This document shows positions 8,736 to 16,472 of a stretch of DNA of 64,000 nucleotides, piece after piece; within the stretch, counting starts at the first letter, position 1; each line of letters begins with the position of its first letter. The notes under the pieces are model-generated. The model was given only the letters and a program-made list of their open reading frames with translations, was not told the DNA's origin and did no database searches. Position numbers and translations under genes: made by a program. Source of the DNA: Bryobacteraceae bacterium (GTDB lineage: Bacteria > Acidobacteriota > Terriglobia > Bryobacterales > Bryobacteraceae); contig JAWKHH010000001.1 in the NCBI GenBank assembly GCA_041394945.1, positions 620,001 through 684,000 of the forward strand. The letters run 5' to 3'.

Positions 8736-10894
8736 AGCGCGCCTCCGACTGCACGGATCTCCACCGACACTTCTCCGATGGCGTCGGCATCGAGTTTCAG
8801 GTCAAGCAGCCCGCCGGCCGCGGTGCGCCCGTGCGTGGCCGGCGTTCCGTTCACCTTCACCGTGACATCGCCCGGGAACGGCACCCGCCACTGCATGTCG
8901 CCGCGCCCGTATCCATGCGCCTGGAAGCGCACCGAGTCCGGCTCCCGCCGCACCTTCCACACCCGCCAGCGCGAATGCACCAGCGCCGCCGCTTCGCCCG
9001 AAGGAGGCCCCGGCCGCAACGCCACCACCGGCGCCGGATCAGCCGCGTCCAGCGTCACATAGAGACTCCCCCCCCACACCCGCTCCCCAACCACGCCGCT
9101 CGACCGGCCGAAGTCGACGGATCGATCCGCCGCGCGGTCGAAACGGACCGTCTCGAGCGCGCCCCGGTCTTCCACCCGCCACCTCGCCGGGCCAAGCCGA
9201 GTGAGCCGCGCCGAACAGAAACCCTCGACAATGCGCGTGAACCGGCTGGTCTCAATCGGCGCCAGCTCACTCCGGCGCGCCATCTCGAGACTGTCGACAA
9301 GCGCATACAGCGCGGCGTGCTTCTCGCCCGTGTACATGTGGTAGTAGAGGTTGAACGGCCGCAGCCGCACCGGCGCCCCCGTCCGCCGGATCGTTTCCTG
9401 CACCAGCCGGTACCCGAAGAACCGGTTCGTCCACAGATCCGTGTACGTGTTCTCGTTGCTGTTGGAGGAATAGACCTGCAACTCCGCGCCCACCTTGCGC
9501 GTCAGCGGCGCCAGCCAGATCACCGACGGGTACTCGTCGTCAAACCGCGAATCCCCACCGTTGATGTTCGGAACGCCGGCCCTCCGCGCCGCGGCGATGG
9601 CCGCCTCATAGGCGCGCGTATTCCCGCTCCATTGGACCACCCGGACCTTCTTGCCCGGCGGTGTGAGCTTCTCGATGTACTCCATCGAACCAGCGATCTC
9701 GTGGTCCAGATCGAACGGCCGCCGCATGTAGGCGCGCGGCACGTGCGTCTCCTCGCCCTCTCCGGTCGCGTCCGGCCCCTGCGGCTCGAGCGACCGGTCG
9801 TATTGCTCGAAGAACTCCCACTTCAGCGGATGCGTGTAGGTGTGCGTCCCCGCCTCCACCTGCGGCTCGGCCAGCATACGCCGGGCGATCCCCATCGTTT
9901 CCTCGGTCCCGTACCACGCCGGATCGAGATCGCCCGCGATCGGCGCCACTGTGACCGGGAGGTCCGGATATGGCCGGATGAGCTTCCGCAGGACCACCTC
10001 GCTGGCCAGCAGCCGATCCCGCCGGTAGGGCATCACCTCGGTCCGGTTGCGCCAGCCGTCGCCGTCGATATGGCTGTAGTAGATGCGGCGGCCGGCGACC
10101 GTCGCCGTGTCAGGCGCGGGGAACGTCTCCGGAAGCAGCGCCAACCGGAAGAACTCGAACGGGTTGACATACCACTGCCAGTAGTGCTCGGGACCCACCG
10201 AGTGCGTGTAGCCGGAGGCGATAAAGCCACCCCGCGGGCCAGTGGCGGCGAGCACGGATTCGACGCCGGGCGCCTTTCCCCGCCGCACAGTCAAGTGGCG
10301 CCGCATCGTGTTGTCGACCAGCCGGAAGATCGAATAGCCAGGGAGCACGCCTTCGAGCTTGCGCTCGTATCCCACGATCGCCGGATCCGCTTGAACCACA
10401 CGGGTGTCATAGGTAACGTCGGACCACTGCCCGAGGTTCTCGACGCCGATCAGCCGCCATGCGCGCGCCTGCAAGGCGGCCGGCGTTTCCCGGCCGGACC
10501 GTTCATGGGTGAAGGCGGCCTGTCCCATCCAGATGAGCTTGCGGCCCGCCACGGCCCGCTCCAGCCAATCGACGAAAGCAGCCGGACGGTCCATCCGGTC
10601 ATCGCGGAACCAGCACAGGATGCCCAACACGCCGCCGAGGCTCGAAAGCGCCGGCGGCCCGGACCGCAGATCGTGCGGCCGCAGCACCAGCCCGAGGTGA
10701 TTGAGCGGCATCTCGGCCAGTCGAAGCACCGGCGCCAAATCAGCCCGCTCGAGCCCCGTTCCGTCGTAGAGGGCGAGAATCGTCCTTTCCACAGGTTCGC
10801 CCGCCGCTCCCCCGGATTCCCGCGGCGGCGCCCCCGGAGATCCCGGGAAGGCCGCCAGCCACCCTGCCAGCAGCATCGCTCGCGCCGCCGTCAT
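8732..10894 (-). CDS. PelA-type polysaccharide deacetylase (deacetylase half only)
   Basis: A 720-residue secreted protein equal to the C-terminal part of PelA. A signal peptide (residues 1-20) precedes a Rossmann-like region (about 40-230), and the deacetylase domain carries the expected metal and catalytic motifs: HIDGDGW (275-281) and GTHTYTHP, with H351 and H355. These match the Asp and HxxxH motifs of PelA/CE18-type de-N-acetylases, which partly deacetylate Pel in the periplasm. A beta-rich C-terminus (about 590-720) follows. The ATG at 10894 overlaps the upstream stop as ATGA. The glycoside hydrolase domain that normally begins PelA is a separate gene immediately upstream. Confidence 0.88.
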   Translation of the reverse strand: MTAARAMLLAGWLAAFPGSPGAPPRESGGAAGEPVERTILALYDGTGLERADLAPVLRLAEMPLNHLGLVLRPHDLRSGPPALSSLGGVLGILCWFRDDRMDRPAAFVDWLERAVAGRKLIWMGQAAFTHERSGRETPAALQARAWRLIGVENLGQWSDVTYDTRVVQADPAIVGYERKLEGVLPGYSIFRLVDNTMRRHLTVRRGKAPGVESVLAATGPRGGFIASGYTHSVGPEHYWQWYVNPFEFFRLALLPETFPAPDTATVAGRRIYYSHIDGDGWRNRTEVMPYRRDRLLASEVVLRKLIRPYPDLPVTVAPIAGDLDPAWYGTEETMGIARRMLAEPQVEAGTHTYTHPLKWEFFEQYDRSLEPQGPDATGEGEETHVPRAYMRRPFDLDHEIAGSMEYIEKLTPPGKKVRVVQWSGNTRAYEAAIAAARRAGVPNINGGDSRFDDEYPSVIWLAPLTRKVGAELQVYSSNSNENTYTDLWTNRFFGYRLVQETIRRTGAPVRLRPFNLYYHMYTGEKHAALYALVDSLEMARRSELAPIETSRFTRIVEGFCSARLTRLGPARWRVEDRGALETVRFDRAADRSVDFGRSSGVVGERVWGGSLYVTLDAADPAPVVALRPGPPSGEAAALVHSRWRVWKVRREPDSVRFQAHGYGRGDMQWRVPFPGDVTVKVNGTPATHGRTAAGGLLDLKLDADAIGEVSVEIRAVGGAL

Positions 10895-11703
10895 TCCACA
10901 CTCTCCTGCGGCCCCGCGCCCGGTTCGGGTACGATCCGGTCCAGCAGAATCGTGGACACGTAGGGCGCGAAGCCGTTCGCCCGCTGCTCGCGGTAGATGG
11001 CGGCCACGCCCGCGGAATCGGCGGGGTCCCAATAGTCGAGCGTGTAGACGCTCAGCGAGGGAGCCTTCGCCACCGCCTCTCGCAGAAGCGCCGCGCTGCG
11101 GGCGTACTCCTCGTCCGGAGCCCGCCGGTAGACCTTCGCCGCGAAATCGTAGCGCGCCCGGGTCGACTCGGCCAGCACGAAATCGATCTCGCCCGTCAGG
11201 TCCGGCAGCAGGTCAAACCCGCGATTGAGCATGATCCGGATCCTGGGATGCCGCGCCCGGATCTCCCGCACCAGTTCCACGGCCGCCTTTTTCATGCCCG
11301 CGAAACGGACCGGATCGCGCGACTCCAGATGAGCCGCCACGTCGGCCGTATCCAGAAATACCCCGTCGAACCCCATCCGCTGCAGCGAGGGCACCAGTTG
11401 ATGCACAACGCGCCAGCGCCACTTGCGGTCCCGCATGTCCAGGCGCCACGCCCCCTTCCAGTCCGGATTCTCTTCCACCAGCACGCCGTCCCGGCGCAGC
11501 GCATCGAAATAGGGGCGGGTCTTCTCCGCCTCCCCGATGCTCAGGTATCCTAGTAAGAGCTTCCCAGACGCCCGCAGCGGCGTGATCGGAGGATGGTGGC
11601 GGTCATCGAGTACAAGCAACCCGAACGGCGCGAGTTCGCGCAATGATGGCGATTCGCTATAGCACACAGCCCAGGAACCCGACAGGGCCACGGCCGGTGA
11701 CAA
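10891..11703 (-). CDS. PelA-type glycoside hydrolase domain protein (TM1410/GH114-like)
   Basis: A 270-residue protein from the TTG at 11703, matching the hydrolase domain that forms the N-terminus of PelA in Pseudomonas. It has the TIM-barrel motifs of TM1410/GH114-like enzymes: LLGYLSIGEAE (49-60), MGFDGVFLDTAD (110-121, Asp118) and DFVLAEST (174-181, Glu179), the last two being the likely acidic catalytic residues. The frame stays open upstream of the TTG and reads a signal-like segment (LIRFSWTIALLSPAVALSG) from a CTG at 11733, which follows a GAGGAG sequence; secretion would require that longer form. It is the first gene of the pel operon and overlaps the next by 4 bases. Confidence 0.85.
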   Translation of the reverse strand: MSPAVALSGSWAVCYSESPSLRELAPFGLLVLDDRHHPPITPLRASGKLLLGYLSIGEAEKTRPYFDALRRDGVLVEENPDWKGAWRLDMRDRKWRWRVVHQLVPSLQRMGFDGVFLDTADVAAHLESRDPVRFAGMKKAAVELVREIRARHPRIRIMLNRGFDLLPDLTGEIDFVLAESTRARYDFAAKVYRRAPDEEYARSAALLREAVAKAPSLSVYTLDYWDPADSAGVAAIYREQRANGFAPYVSTILLDRIVPEPGAGPQESVE

Positions 11704-11798
11704 GAGCGCGATTGTCCATGAAAACCGAATCAGCGTCCGTTTCTCCTCGCTCGATAACCGACCGGGCGAATGCCCTCAGCCCAAATCGGCAAATTTCA

Positions 11799-11826
11799 CT
11801 AGTACAGCCGTAATATTGTTCGTCAA
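11799..11826 (-). promoter_or_regulatory. Possible sigma-70 promoter of the pel operon
   Basis: On the minus strand there is TTGACG (11826-11821) and, 16 bases further, TACTAG (11804-11799). The -35 is good and the -10 is weak (3 of 6 consensus bases). It would start transcription near 11792, about 60 bases before the CTG/TTG start region of the first pel gene. This is inference from sequence only. Confidence 0.3.
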
Positions 11827-11847
11827 TTTCACCGATACACATTAGGA

Positions 11848-11914
11848 CCCGGGAACGGCGTTCCAAGGAGGGATCGCGCTTCGGAAAAAGCGCGTTCGGG
11901 CCGCCGCTCCCGGG
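11848..11914. repeat. 67-base imperfect hairpin between pel and the STAS gene
   Basis: Arms pair in three blocks. The outer block CCCGGGA (11848-11854) pairs with TCCCGGG (11908-11914). The middle block CGGCG (11856-11860) pairs with CGCCG (11902-11906). The inner block CGCGCTT (11875-11881) pairs with AAGCGCG (11888-11894) around a 6-base loop, and an asymmetric internal loop contains AAGGAGGG. On the plus strand it would lie in the 5' leader of the STAS gene. I could not match it to a known riboswitch; a leader element, a terminator without a U-tract or a protein-binding site are all possible. Confidence 0.5.
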
Positions 11915-11946
11915 GACTTGGGAACCCCCAACACGGACTCACAACG

Positions 11947-12303
11947 ATGAGCGACGAAGCTTCACAAGATCAACAAACTAAGACAGATGCGCCGCCGGAC
12001 GCGATCGTCGCCCGGCCCCTCGGCGTATTGATCGGGCGTGGATTTCACGACAGCCTCATCCGCTTGATCGAAGCCGGGCACAGCAGGATTGTGGTTGACT
12101 TGGGCGGGGTTACCGCCGCCGACTACGACGCGCTCCGGGGCCTTAGCGAGGCTGCTGCGGAAATTGAGAGAAAAAAAGGCGAAATCGTGCTCGCCGGCGC
12201 TGTCAACACCGTCGATAGCCTGATCCGGCTTACGCGCGTCGACCACCGCATCCGGCTGTTCGACTCTGTGGATCAGGCCGCCGTCGCGCTCGCCAACCGC
12301 TAG
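11947..12303 (+). CDS. STAS-domain protein (anti-sigma-factor antagonist-like) lacking the phospho-serine
   Basis: A 118-residue single STAS domain after a hydrophilic 18-residue tail. The beta-strand IVVDLGGVTAAD (48-59) and the C-terminal pattern VDHRIRLFDSVDQA fit the anti-anti-sigma fold. In SpoIIAA-like proteins the helix starts with DSSG and a serine there is phosphorylated by a partner kinase; here the segment is D59-Y-D-A, with Asp61 at or near the acceptor position, so regulation by phosphorylation looks lost or mimicked. It is divergent from the pel operon across a 213-base gap. No kinase or sigma factor is next to it. A role in controlling pel is only a guess from position. Confidence 0.75.
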   Translation: MSDEASQDQQTKTDAPPDAIVARPLGVLIGRGFHDSLIRLIEAGHSRIVVDLGGVTAADYDALRGLSEAAAEIERKKGEIVLAGAVNTVDSLIRLTRVDHRIRLFDSVDQAAVALANR

Positions 12304-12306
12304 CCG

Positions 12307-14523
12307 TCACTCCGAGAGCTTCAGCCCGCGAAGCCGGAGCGCGTTGCCAATCACCGAAACGGAACTGAACGTCATCGCTGCCGCGGCGAGCATCGGGCTG
12401 AGCAAGAGGCCAAAGAACGGGTAAAGAAGGCCCGCCGCCACCGGCACGCCAAGCATGTTATAGAAGAACGCGAAAAAGAGGTTCTGCCTGATGTTGCGCA
12501 TCACCGCCTGACTCAGCCGGCGGGCGCGTAACAGCGCTCCGAGATCACCTTTGACGAGTGTAATGCCGGCGCTTTCGATGGCGACGTCGGTTCCCGTCCC
12601 CATGGCGATGCCGGCATGGGCGCGGGCAAGCGCCGGCGCGTCGTTCACGCCGTCGCCGGCCATGGCGACTATCCGGCCCAGCTCCACCAACCCGGCGACG
12701 ATTGCGTCTTTGTCCTGCGGGAGCACCTCGGCCCGGACGTCATCGATTCCAGCCGCCTTCGCCACGGCCTCGGCGCTCGAGCGCTTGTCGCCGGTGAGCA
12801 TCACCAGATGCAGCCCTTCGTCGCGCAGCGCGCGCACCGTTTGGGCGGCTTCGGGCTTGAGCGGATCCTCAAAATCGATCCGAGCCGCGATCTTTCCGTC
12901 CAAAGCAAGCCAGGTACCCGGTTCCGCCTGGACGCCGAGCTCTTCCATGAGCCGTTCGTTCCCGAGCGCGGCGGCCCGGTCCTCCACCATACCCGCTACG
13001 CCCTTGCCCGGCAGATAGGCGAACCGGCTCACCGGAACCGGCGCCACGCCGCGTTCGCGGGCAAAAGCGAGTACGGCCGACGCGAGCGGGTGTTCGCTCG
13101 CCTGCTCGAGACTCGCCGCGGCGCGGATCAGGCCCGCGTCCTCGGGTTCGAACCGCGTGATCACGGGCTTGCCGGCCGTAAGCGTGCCGGTCTTGTCGAA
13201 AACGAGCGTATCCACCTTCGCCAACGCCTCGAGCGCCTCGGCGCTGCGCACGAGCACGCCCGATTGCGCACCCCGCCCGGTCCCGACCATGATCGACATC
13301 GGGGTGGCAAGCCCGAGCGCGCAGGGGCAGGCGATCACCAGCACCGCCACTGCATTCACGATCGCGTAGACCAATCGCGGCTGCGGTCCCCACAGGAACC
13401 AGGCGACGAAGGCGAGCGCCGCCGCGGCGACCACTGCCGGCACGAAATACGCCGCCGCCTGGTCGGCAAGCCGCTGGATCGGAGCACGGCTCCGCTGCGC
13501 CTCGTTCACCATCTTCACGATCTGCGCCAGCAGCGTCTCGCGCCCCACCCGCTCGGCGCGCATCACGAACGCCCCGTTGCCATTCAGCGTTCCGCCGGTG
13601 ACCGCCGCGCCCGCGCCCTTCTCCACGGGCAGCGGCTCACCGGTCACCATCGACTCATCGATTGAACTGTGCCCGTCCTCGATCGTTCCATCCACCGGAA
13701 CTCGCTCACCGGGACGCACGCGAAGCCAGTCGCCACGGGCGATCTTCTCGACTGGAATGTCGCGGTCGCCGCCGCTATCCACCAACCGGGCCGTCTTCGG
13801 CGCGAGTTCGAGCAGAGCACGGATGGCGCTCGACGTCCGCGCCCGCGCGCCGAGTTCAAGCACTTGTCCGAGCAACACCAGCGAAACGATGACCGCCGCC
13901 GCCTCGAAATAGACGCCCCCGTGCATCTCATGAGGGATCATTCCGGGCGCGAGCAGCACAGCCGCGCTGTACACGAACGCCGCCGCAACCCCCATCGCGA
14001 TCAGCGTGAACATATTCAGGTTGCGCGTCCATAGGGACTGCCATCCCCGCTCGAACAGCGGCCACCCGCACCAGACCACGGCCGGAACCGAAAGCGCGAA
14101 CTGCACCCACGGCAGCCGGTGCATCATCCCTAGCACGAACACCGGGAGCGAGAACACCAGGCTGATCACGAAGCGGCGCTTCATGTCGTCGAACTCCGGA
14201 TTTCCCGCGTCGTCGAGGGAAACCTCCATCGGCTCAAGCGCCATCCCGCACAGCGGGCAGACGCCGAAACCATCCTGGATCACTTCGGGATGCATCGGGC
14301 AGGTATACCTGCCAGCTGGCATCGCCTCCGAAGAGGTCTCCGGACCGAGATACCTTGCCGGGTCCGCGCGGAACTTGTCGAGGCAGTGCGTCGAGCAGAA
14401 GTGAAACGTTTCGCCGTCGTGTTGGTCCGAGCCCGCCGACTGCGCCGGATTCACATCCATCCCGCACACGGGGTCGCGGACGGTCTTTTGACTGACGATG
14501 GCAAAAGGGCCGGAGGAGTCCAC
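12307..14523 (-). CDS. P1B-type copper-transporting ATPase with YHS and CPMHP metal-binding domains
   Basis: A 738-residue heavy-metal pump, probably exporting Cu(I). The N-terminus has a YHS domain (DPVCGMDV and HFCSTHCLDKF, about 17-60) and a heavy-metal-binding domain (YTCPMHPE and CPLCGMALEP, about 73-98) in place of the usual HMA domain. The transmembrane CPC motif (ACPCALGLATP), phosphorylation site DKTGTLTAGKP, TGDKR and the GDGVNDAPAL hinge are all present, and the last helices hold YNMLGVPVAAG as in CopA. The gene is convergent with the STAS gene (3-base gap). Copper homeostasis fits the copper-dependent oxidase and Sco genes encoded nearby, but no regulator is visible. Confidence 0.92.
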   Translation of the reverse strand: MDSSGPFAIVSQKTVRDPVCGMDVNPAQSAGSDQHDGETFHFCSTHCLDKFRADPARYLGPETSSEAMPAGRYTCPMHPEVIQDGFGVCPLCGMALEPMEVSLDDAGNPEFDDMKRRFVISLVFSLPVFVLGMMHRLPWVQFALSVPAVVWCGWPLFERGWQSLWTRNLNMFTLIAMGVAAAFVYSAAVLLAPGMIPHEMHGGVYFEAAAVIVSLVLLGQVLELGARARTSSAIRALLELAPKTARLVDSGGDRDIPVEKIARGDWLRVRPGERVPVDGTIEDGHSSIDESMVTGEPLPVEKGAGAAVTGGTLNGNGAFVMRAERVGRETLLAQIVKMVNEAQRSRAPIQRLADQAAAYFVPAVVAAAALAFVAWFLWGPQPRLVYAIVNAVAVLVIACPCALGLATPMSIMVGTGRGAQSGVLVRSAEALEALAKVDTLVFDKTGTLTAGKPVITRFEPEDAGLIRAAASLEQASEHPLASAVLAFARERGVAPVPVSRFAYLPGKGVAGMVEDRAAALGNERLMEELGVQAEPGTWLALDGKIAARIDFEDPLKPEAAQTVRALRDEGLHLVMLTGDKRSSAEAVAKAAGIDDVRAEVLPQDKDAIVAGLVELGRIVAMAGDGVNDAPALARAHAGIAMGTGTDVAIESAGITLVKGDLGALLRARRLSQAVMRNIRQNLFFAFFYNMLGVPVAAGLLYPFFGLLLSPMLAAAAMTFSSVSVIGNALRLRGLKLSE

Positions 14524-14602
14524 GGCTTCAGTTTAGCTTCGCCCGAGCCTTTTCTGCGCCATGCCGCCCGACGGGTTCAACATCTCCACTGGCCCGGGAG
14601 TA

Positions 14603-14995
14603 CTATCTCCGTGCCGCCACGCCGGCTGCAAGCTGGAGGCCGGCCGGAACGAAACGGCTGTAATCTTCCTCGTTATTGGTGGCCATGCGAGCGCCGGTGG
14701 CGATGGCGGTTCCGCCGATCATGGAATCGATCCGCAGCTTCCGCATCCGGCCCACCGCGTTGAACAGCCGGGACGCTTCCGCTGCTTCCCGCTCGCCGAA
14801 AGGTACCACCCGCTCGATCAGGGAATATATCACCGAAATCTGCGGGGCCGTGACGGGTCCGCAAAGGAACTCGTACCAGCAGATGGCTGCCGTGATCATC
14901 GGCTCCTTGGAACTCGCCCAGCTTACCACTCGCGCCTCTTCCGGCGTCCCCGCCACCAGAGCCATGATGAGGTAGTTGGTGTCGAGGAGGATCAT
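14603..14995 (-). CDS. vapC: VapC-like PIN-domain toxin
   Basis: A 130-residue PIN-domain ribonuclease. The start MILLDTNYLIM carries the first acidic residue (Asp in LLDTN). A glutamate in WYEFLCG and the C-terminal DSMIGGTAIATGA and TNNEEDYSRF supply the rest of the acidic, metal-binding cluster that cleaves RNA in VapC toxins. The ATG at 14995 overlaps the stop of the upstream ribbon-helix-helix gene as ATGA; an ATG 75 bases earlier would give an N-terminal extension not seen in the family, so I rejected it. Length is normal for VapC. The target RNA cannot be predicted. Confidence 0.9.
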   Translation of the reverse strand: MILLDTNYLIMALVAGTPEEARVVSWASSKEPMITAAICWYEFLCGPVTAPQISVIYSLIERVVPFGEREAAEASRLFNAVGRMRKLRIDSMIGGTAIATGARMATNNEEDYSRFVPAGLQLAAGVAARR

Positions 14996-15249
14996 TCCCC
15001 GCGCCAGGCTTGCCGGTCCTCGCGAACCTCGGCAAGGTAGGAATGGGCCACGTCCGCGCTCAGGGTGCACTCCCTCTGAACCTGACGCAGCCTGGCAATG
15101 GGATCGACATCGCCGAGTCCAGCCTCGGCCTCGGCACGCTCAACGGCGCGTCGCACCACCTCCGCCTGCGAAACACCCCACCGGGCGGCCAACCGGCGGA
15201 GCCGCTCACCGGTCGCTTCGTCAAGGGCGAACGTCGTCCGATGCGTCAT
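14992..15249 (-). CDS. vapB: VapB-like ribbon-helix-helix antitoxin
   Basis: About 85 residues from the ATG at 15249: MTHRTTFALDEATGERLRRL followed by GVSQAEVVRRAV is a ribbon-helix-helix DNA-binding domain, and the C-terminal tail (AHSYLAEVREDRQAW) would be the toxin-binding part. It is translationally coupled to vapC by a 4-base overlap. An in-frame ATG at 15276 lies exactly where the predicted transcript would begin, so a slightly longer leaderless form (94 residues) is possible; neither ATG has a good ribosome-binding site. Autoregulation is likely because two copies of a 9-base repeat flank the -10 box. Confidence 0.85.
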   Translation of the reverse strand: MTHRTTFALDEATGERLRRLAARWGVSQAEVVRRAVERAEAEAGLGDVDPIARLRQVQRECTLSADVAHSYLAEVREDRQAWRGE

Positions 15250-15274
15250 CCGATGATGAACAGCATTCGCATTC

Positions 15275-15296
15275 ATACCATCATTAAATACCATCA
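15275..15296. promoter_or_regulatory. Direct-repeat operator for the RHH antitoxin
   Basis: The 9-mer ATACCATCA occurs at 15275-15283 and again at 15288-15296, separated by TTAA, so the repeat period is 13 bases. The pair flanks and partly overlaps the -10 hexamer. Ribbon-helix-helix antitoxins commonly bind short tandem repeats, so this is a likely autorepression site. Confidence 0.6.
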
Positions 15297-15311
15297 CCCG
15301 CATGATGTCAA
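15283..15311 (-). promoter_or_regulatory. Sigma-70 promoter of the vapBC-like operon
   Basis: On the minus strand TTGACA (15311-15306) is followed after exactly 17 bases by TTTAAT (15288-15283). This is a perfect -35 and a good -10 with ideal spacing. The predicted start point is about 15276, 27 bases upstream of the preferred vapB ATG. Confidence 0.75.
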
Positions 15312-15373
15312 CTCCAGGGCCGAAACAGCAAACTTAGCCCCGTCTACAGGAGGGGGGGATAGGGGGCGACAGC

Positions 15374-15745
15374 CTAGTGGGACGGCTCCGCGCCGTGGGC
15401 TGGCGCGGCCGGGATCGAGGTCGATTTCGGCAGCCAGGCAGGATCCGACGGCAACGGCATCGTACGGCCAACATAGTCGCCGAACGTCAGGATCAGCAGG
15501 ATCGCCAGAAACGCGACACCGGTCATCGCCGTGAGGCGCGTGAGCCGCGGGGCATGACGGAGTTCCATGAAGATCCACATGACAAGCGCGGCCTTGGTGC
15601 CGGCGATGGCGAGCGCGATGGGCAGGTTGAACACGCCCAAGTCGAGCGTGGCGGCCCCGACCGTAATCGCCGTGAAGAACATCAGCGCCCCAAACACGCC
15701 GAGGTAGCTGCCGAGGGAGGGTACGTGGTGGGAGTTGTTATCCAT
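15374..15745 (-). CDS. Cytochrome c oxidase subunit IV-type protein
   Basis: A 123-residue small membrane protein with three hydrophobic helices (about 14-37, 40-62 and 70-90) and the motif AGTKAALVMWIFMELRH typical of prokaryotic oxidase subunit IV (CyoD/CtaF-like). It stabilises the oxidase and carries no cofactor. It is the last gene of the oxidase part of the operon, 6 bases after subunit III. The Pro/Ala-rich tail is probably periplasmic or disordered. Confidence 0.85.
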   Translation of the reverse strand: MDNNSHHVPSLGSYLGVFGALMFFTAITVGAATLDLGVFNLPIALAIAGTKAALVMWIFMELRHAPRLTRLTAMTGVAFLAILLILTFGDYVGRTMPLPSDPAWLPKSTSIPAAPAHGAEPSH

Positions 15746-15751
15746 GGAGCC

Positions 15752-16471
15752 CTAGTGTCCTTTCCCGAGATGGAGGCCAAGCAGGTACAGCAGCGGGAAC
15801 AGGAAGATCCAGATGATGTCGACGAAGTGCCAATACAGGCCCATGTTTTCGATCGGCCCATAGTATTCGGTATGGTAGGTGTTCTGCATCGCCTTCCGGA
15901 TGAAATACAGCAACAGGCCCGCGCCTATGATCATGTGCAGGGCGTGCATGCCGGTCATGACGAAGTAAAAGACGTAGAACATCTGGGCGCCGCTGGCGAG
16001 GCCGGCGTCGGGCCAGGAGAAGTTGTATCCGGGCACGAGGTGGTGCGTGAACTTGTCGGTATACTCCACGACTTTCACACCGAGGAAGGTGAACCCGAGA
16101 ATGAGCGTCAACGTCAGGAAGCGGACGATCTTGCGATTTTCGCCCATCATCGCCGCGCGCACCGCAAGCGCCATGGTGAGCGAACTGGCGATCAGCACGA
16201 CGGTATTGAAACCGCCGAGCGTGATATCAAGGTGGTTGCTGGCGGCGGCGAAGGCGTCCTGGTTGCGGAAACGGTAGATCGCGTAGCCCGCGAACATCCC
16301 GCCGAAGAACATGATTTCCTGAGCCAGGAAGATCCACATCCCGAGGACAGTCGAATCGAGCTGTTGCTCCATGTCCTCGAATTGATGCGCGAAGCCGGGC
16401 GGATGCCCGGCGTGGCTCCCGTGCGAATCGCCGGGCGCGGGAAGATGCGGTGTGGTGGTGTGGGTCGCCAT
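15752..16471 (-). CDS. ctaE: Cytochrome c oxidase subunit III
   Basis: A 239-residue polytopic protein. The N-terminal 30 residues are His/Pro-rich. Then come the subunit III motifs: LGMWIFLAQEIMFFGGMFAGY, the conserved Glu-containing helix VVEYTDKFTHH, the helix VMTGMHALHMIIGAGLL, and the C-terminal GLYWHFVDIIWIFLFPLLYL. Subunit III supports oxygen and proton supply to subunit I and binds no metal. The ATG at 16471 directly follows the subunit I stop (1-base gap). Length and motifs are regular. Confidence 0.93.
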   Translation of the reverse strand: MATHTTTPHLPAPGDSHGSHAGHPPGFAHQFEDMEQQLDSTVLGMWIFLAQEIMFFGGMFAGYAIYRFRNQDAFAAASNHLDITLGGFNTVVLIASSLTMALAVRAAMMGENRKIVRFLTLTLILGFTFLGVKVVEYTDKFTHHLVPGYNFSWPDAGLASGAQMFYVFYFVMTGMHALHMIIGAGLLLYFIRKAMQNTYHTEYYGPIENMGLYWHFVDIIWIFLFPLLYLLGLHLGKGH

Positions 16472-16472
16472 G

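Noticed and set aside
8831..10963. Long plus-strand open frame opposite the PelA-type deacetylase
   Set aside because: Arg/His/Pro-rich shadow; the minus strand carries the deacetylase motifs and coupled start codons.
11848..11914. Identification of the hairpin as a c-di-GMP riboswitch
   Set aside because: The conserved c-di-GMP-I landmarks (such as GGGACGCAAAGCC and the GNRA-type receptor pairing) are not visible. It is reported only as an unassigned structured element.
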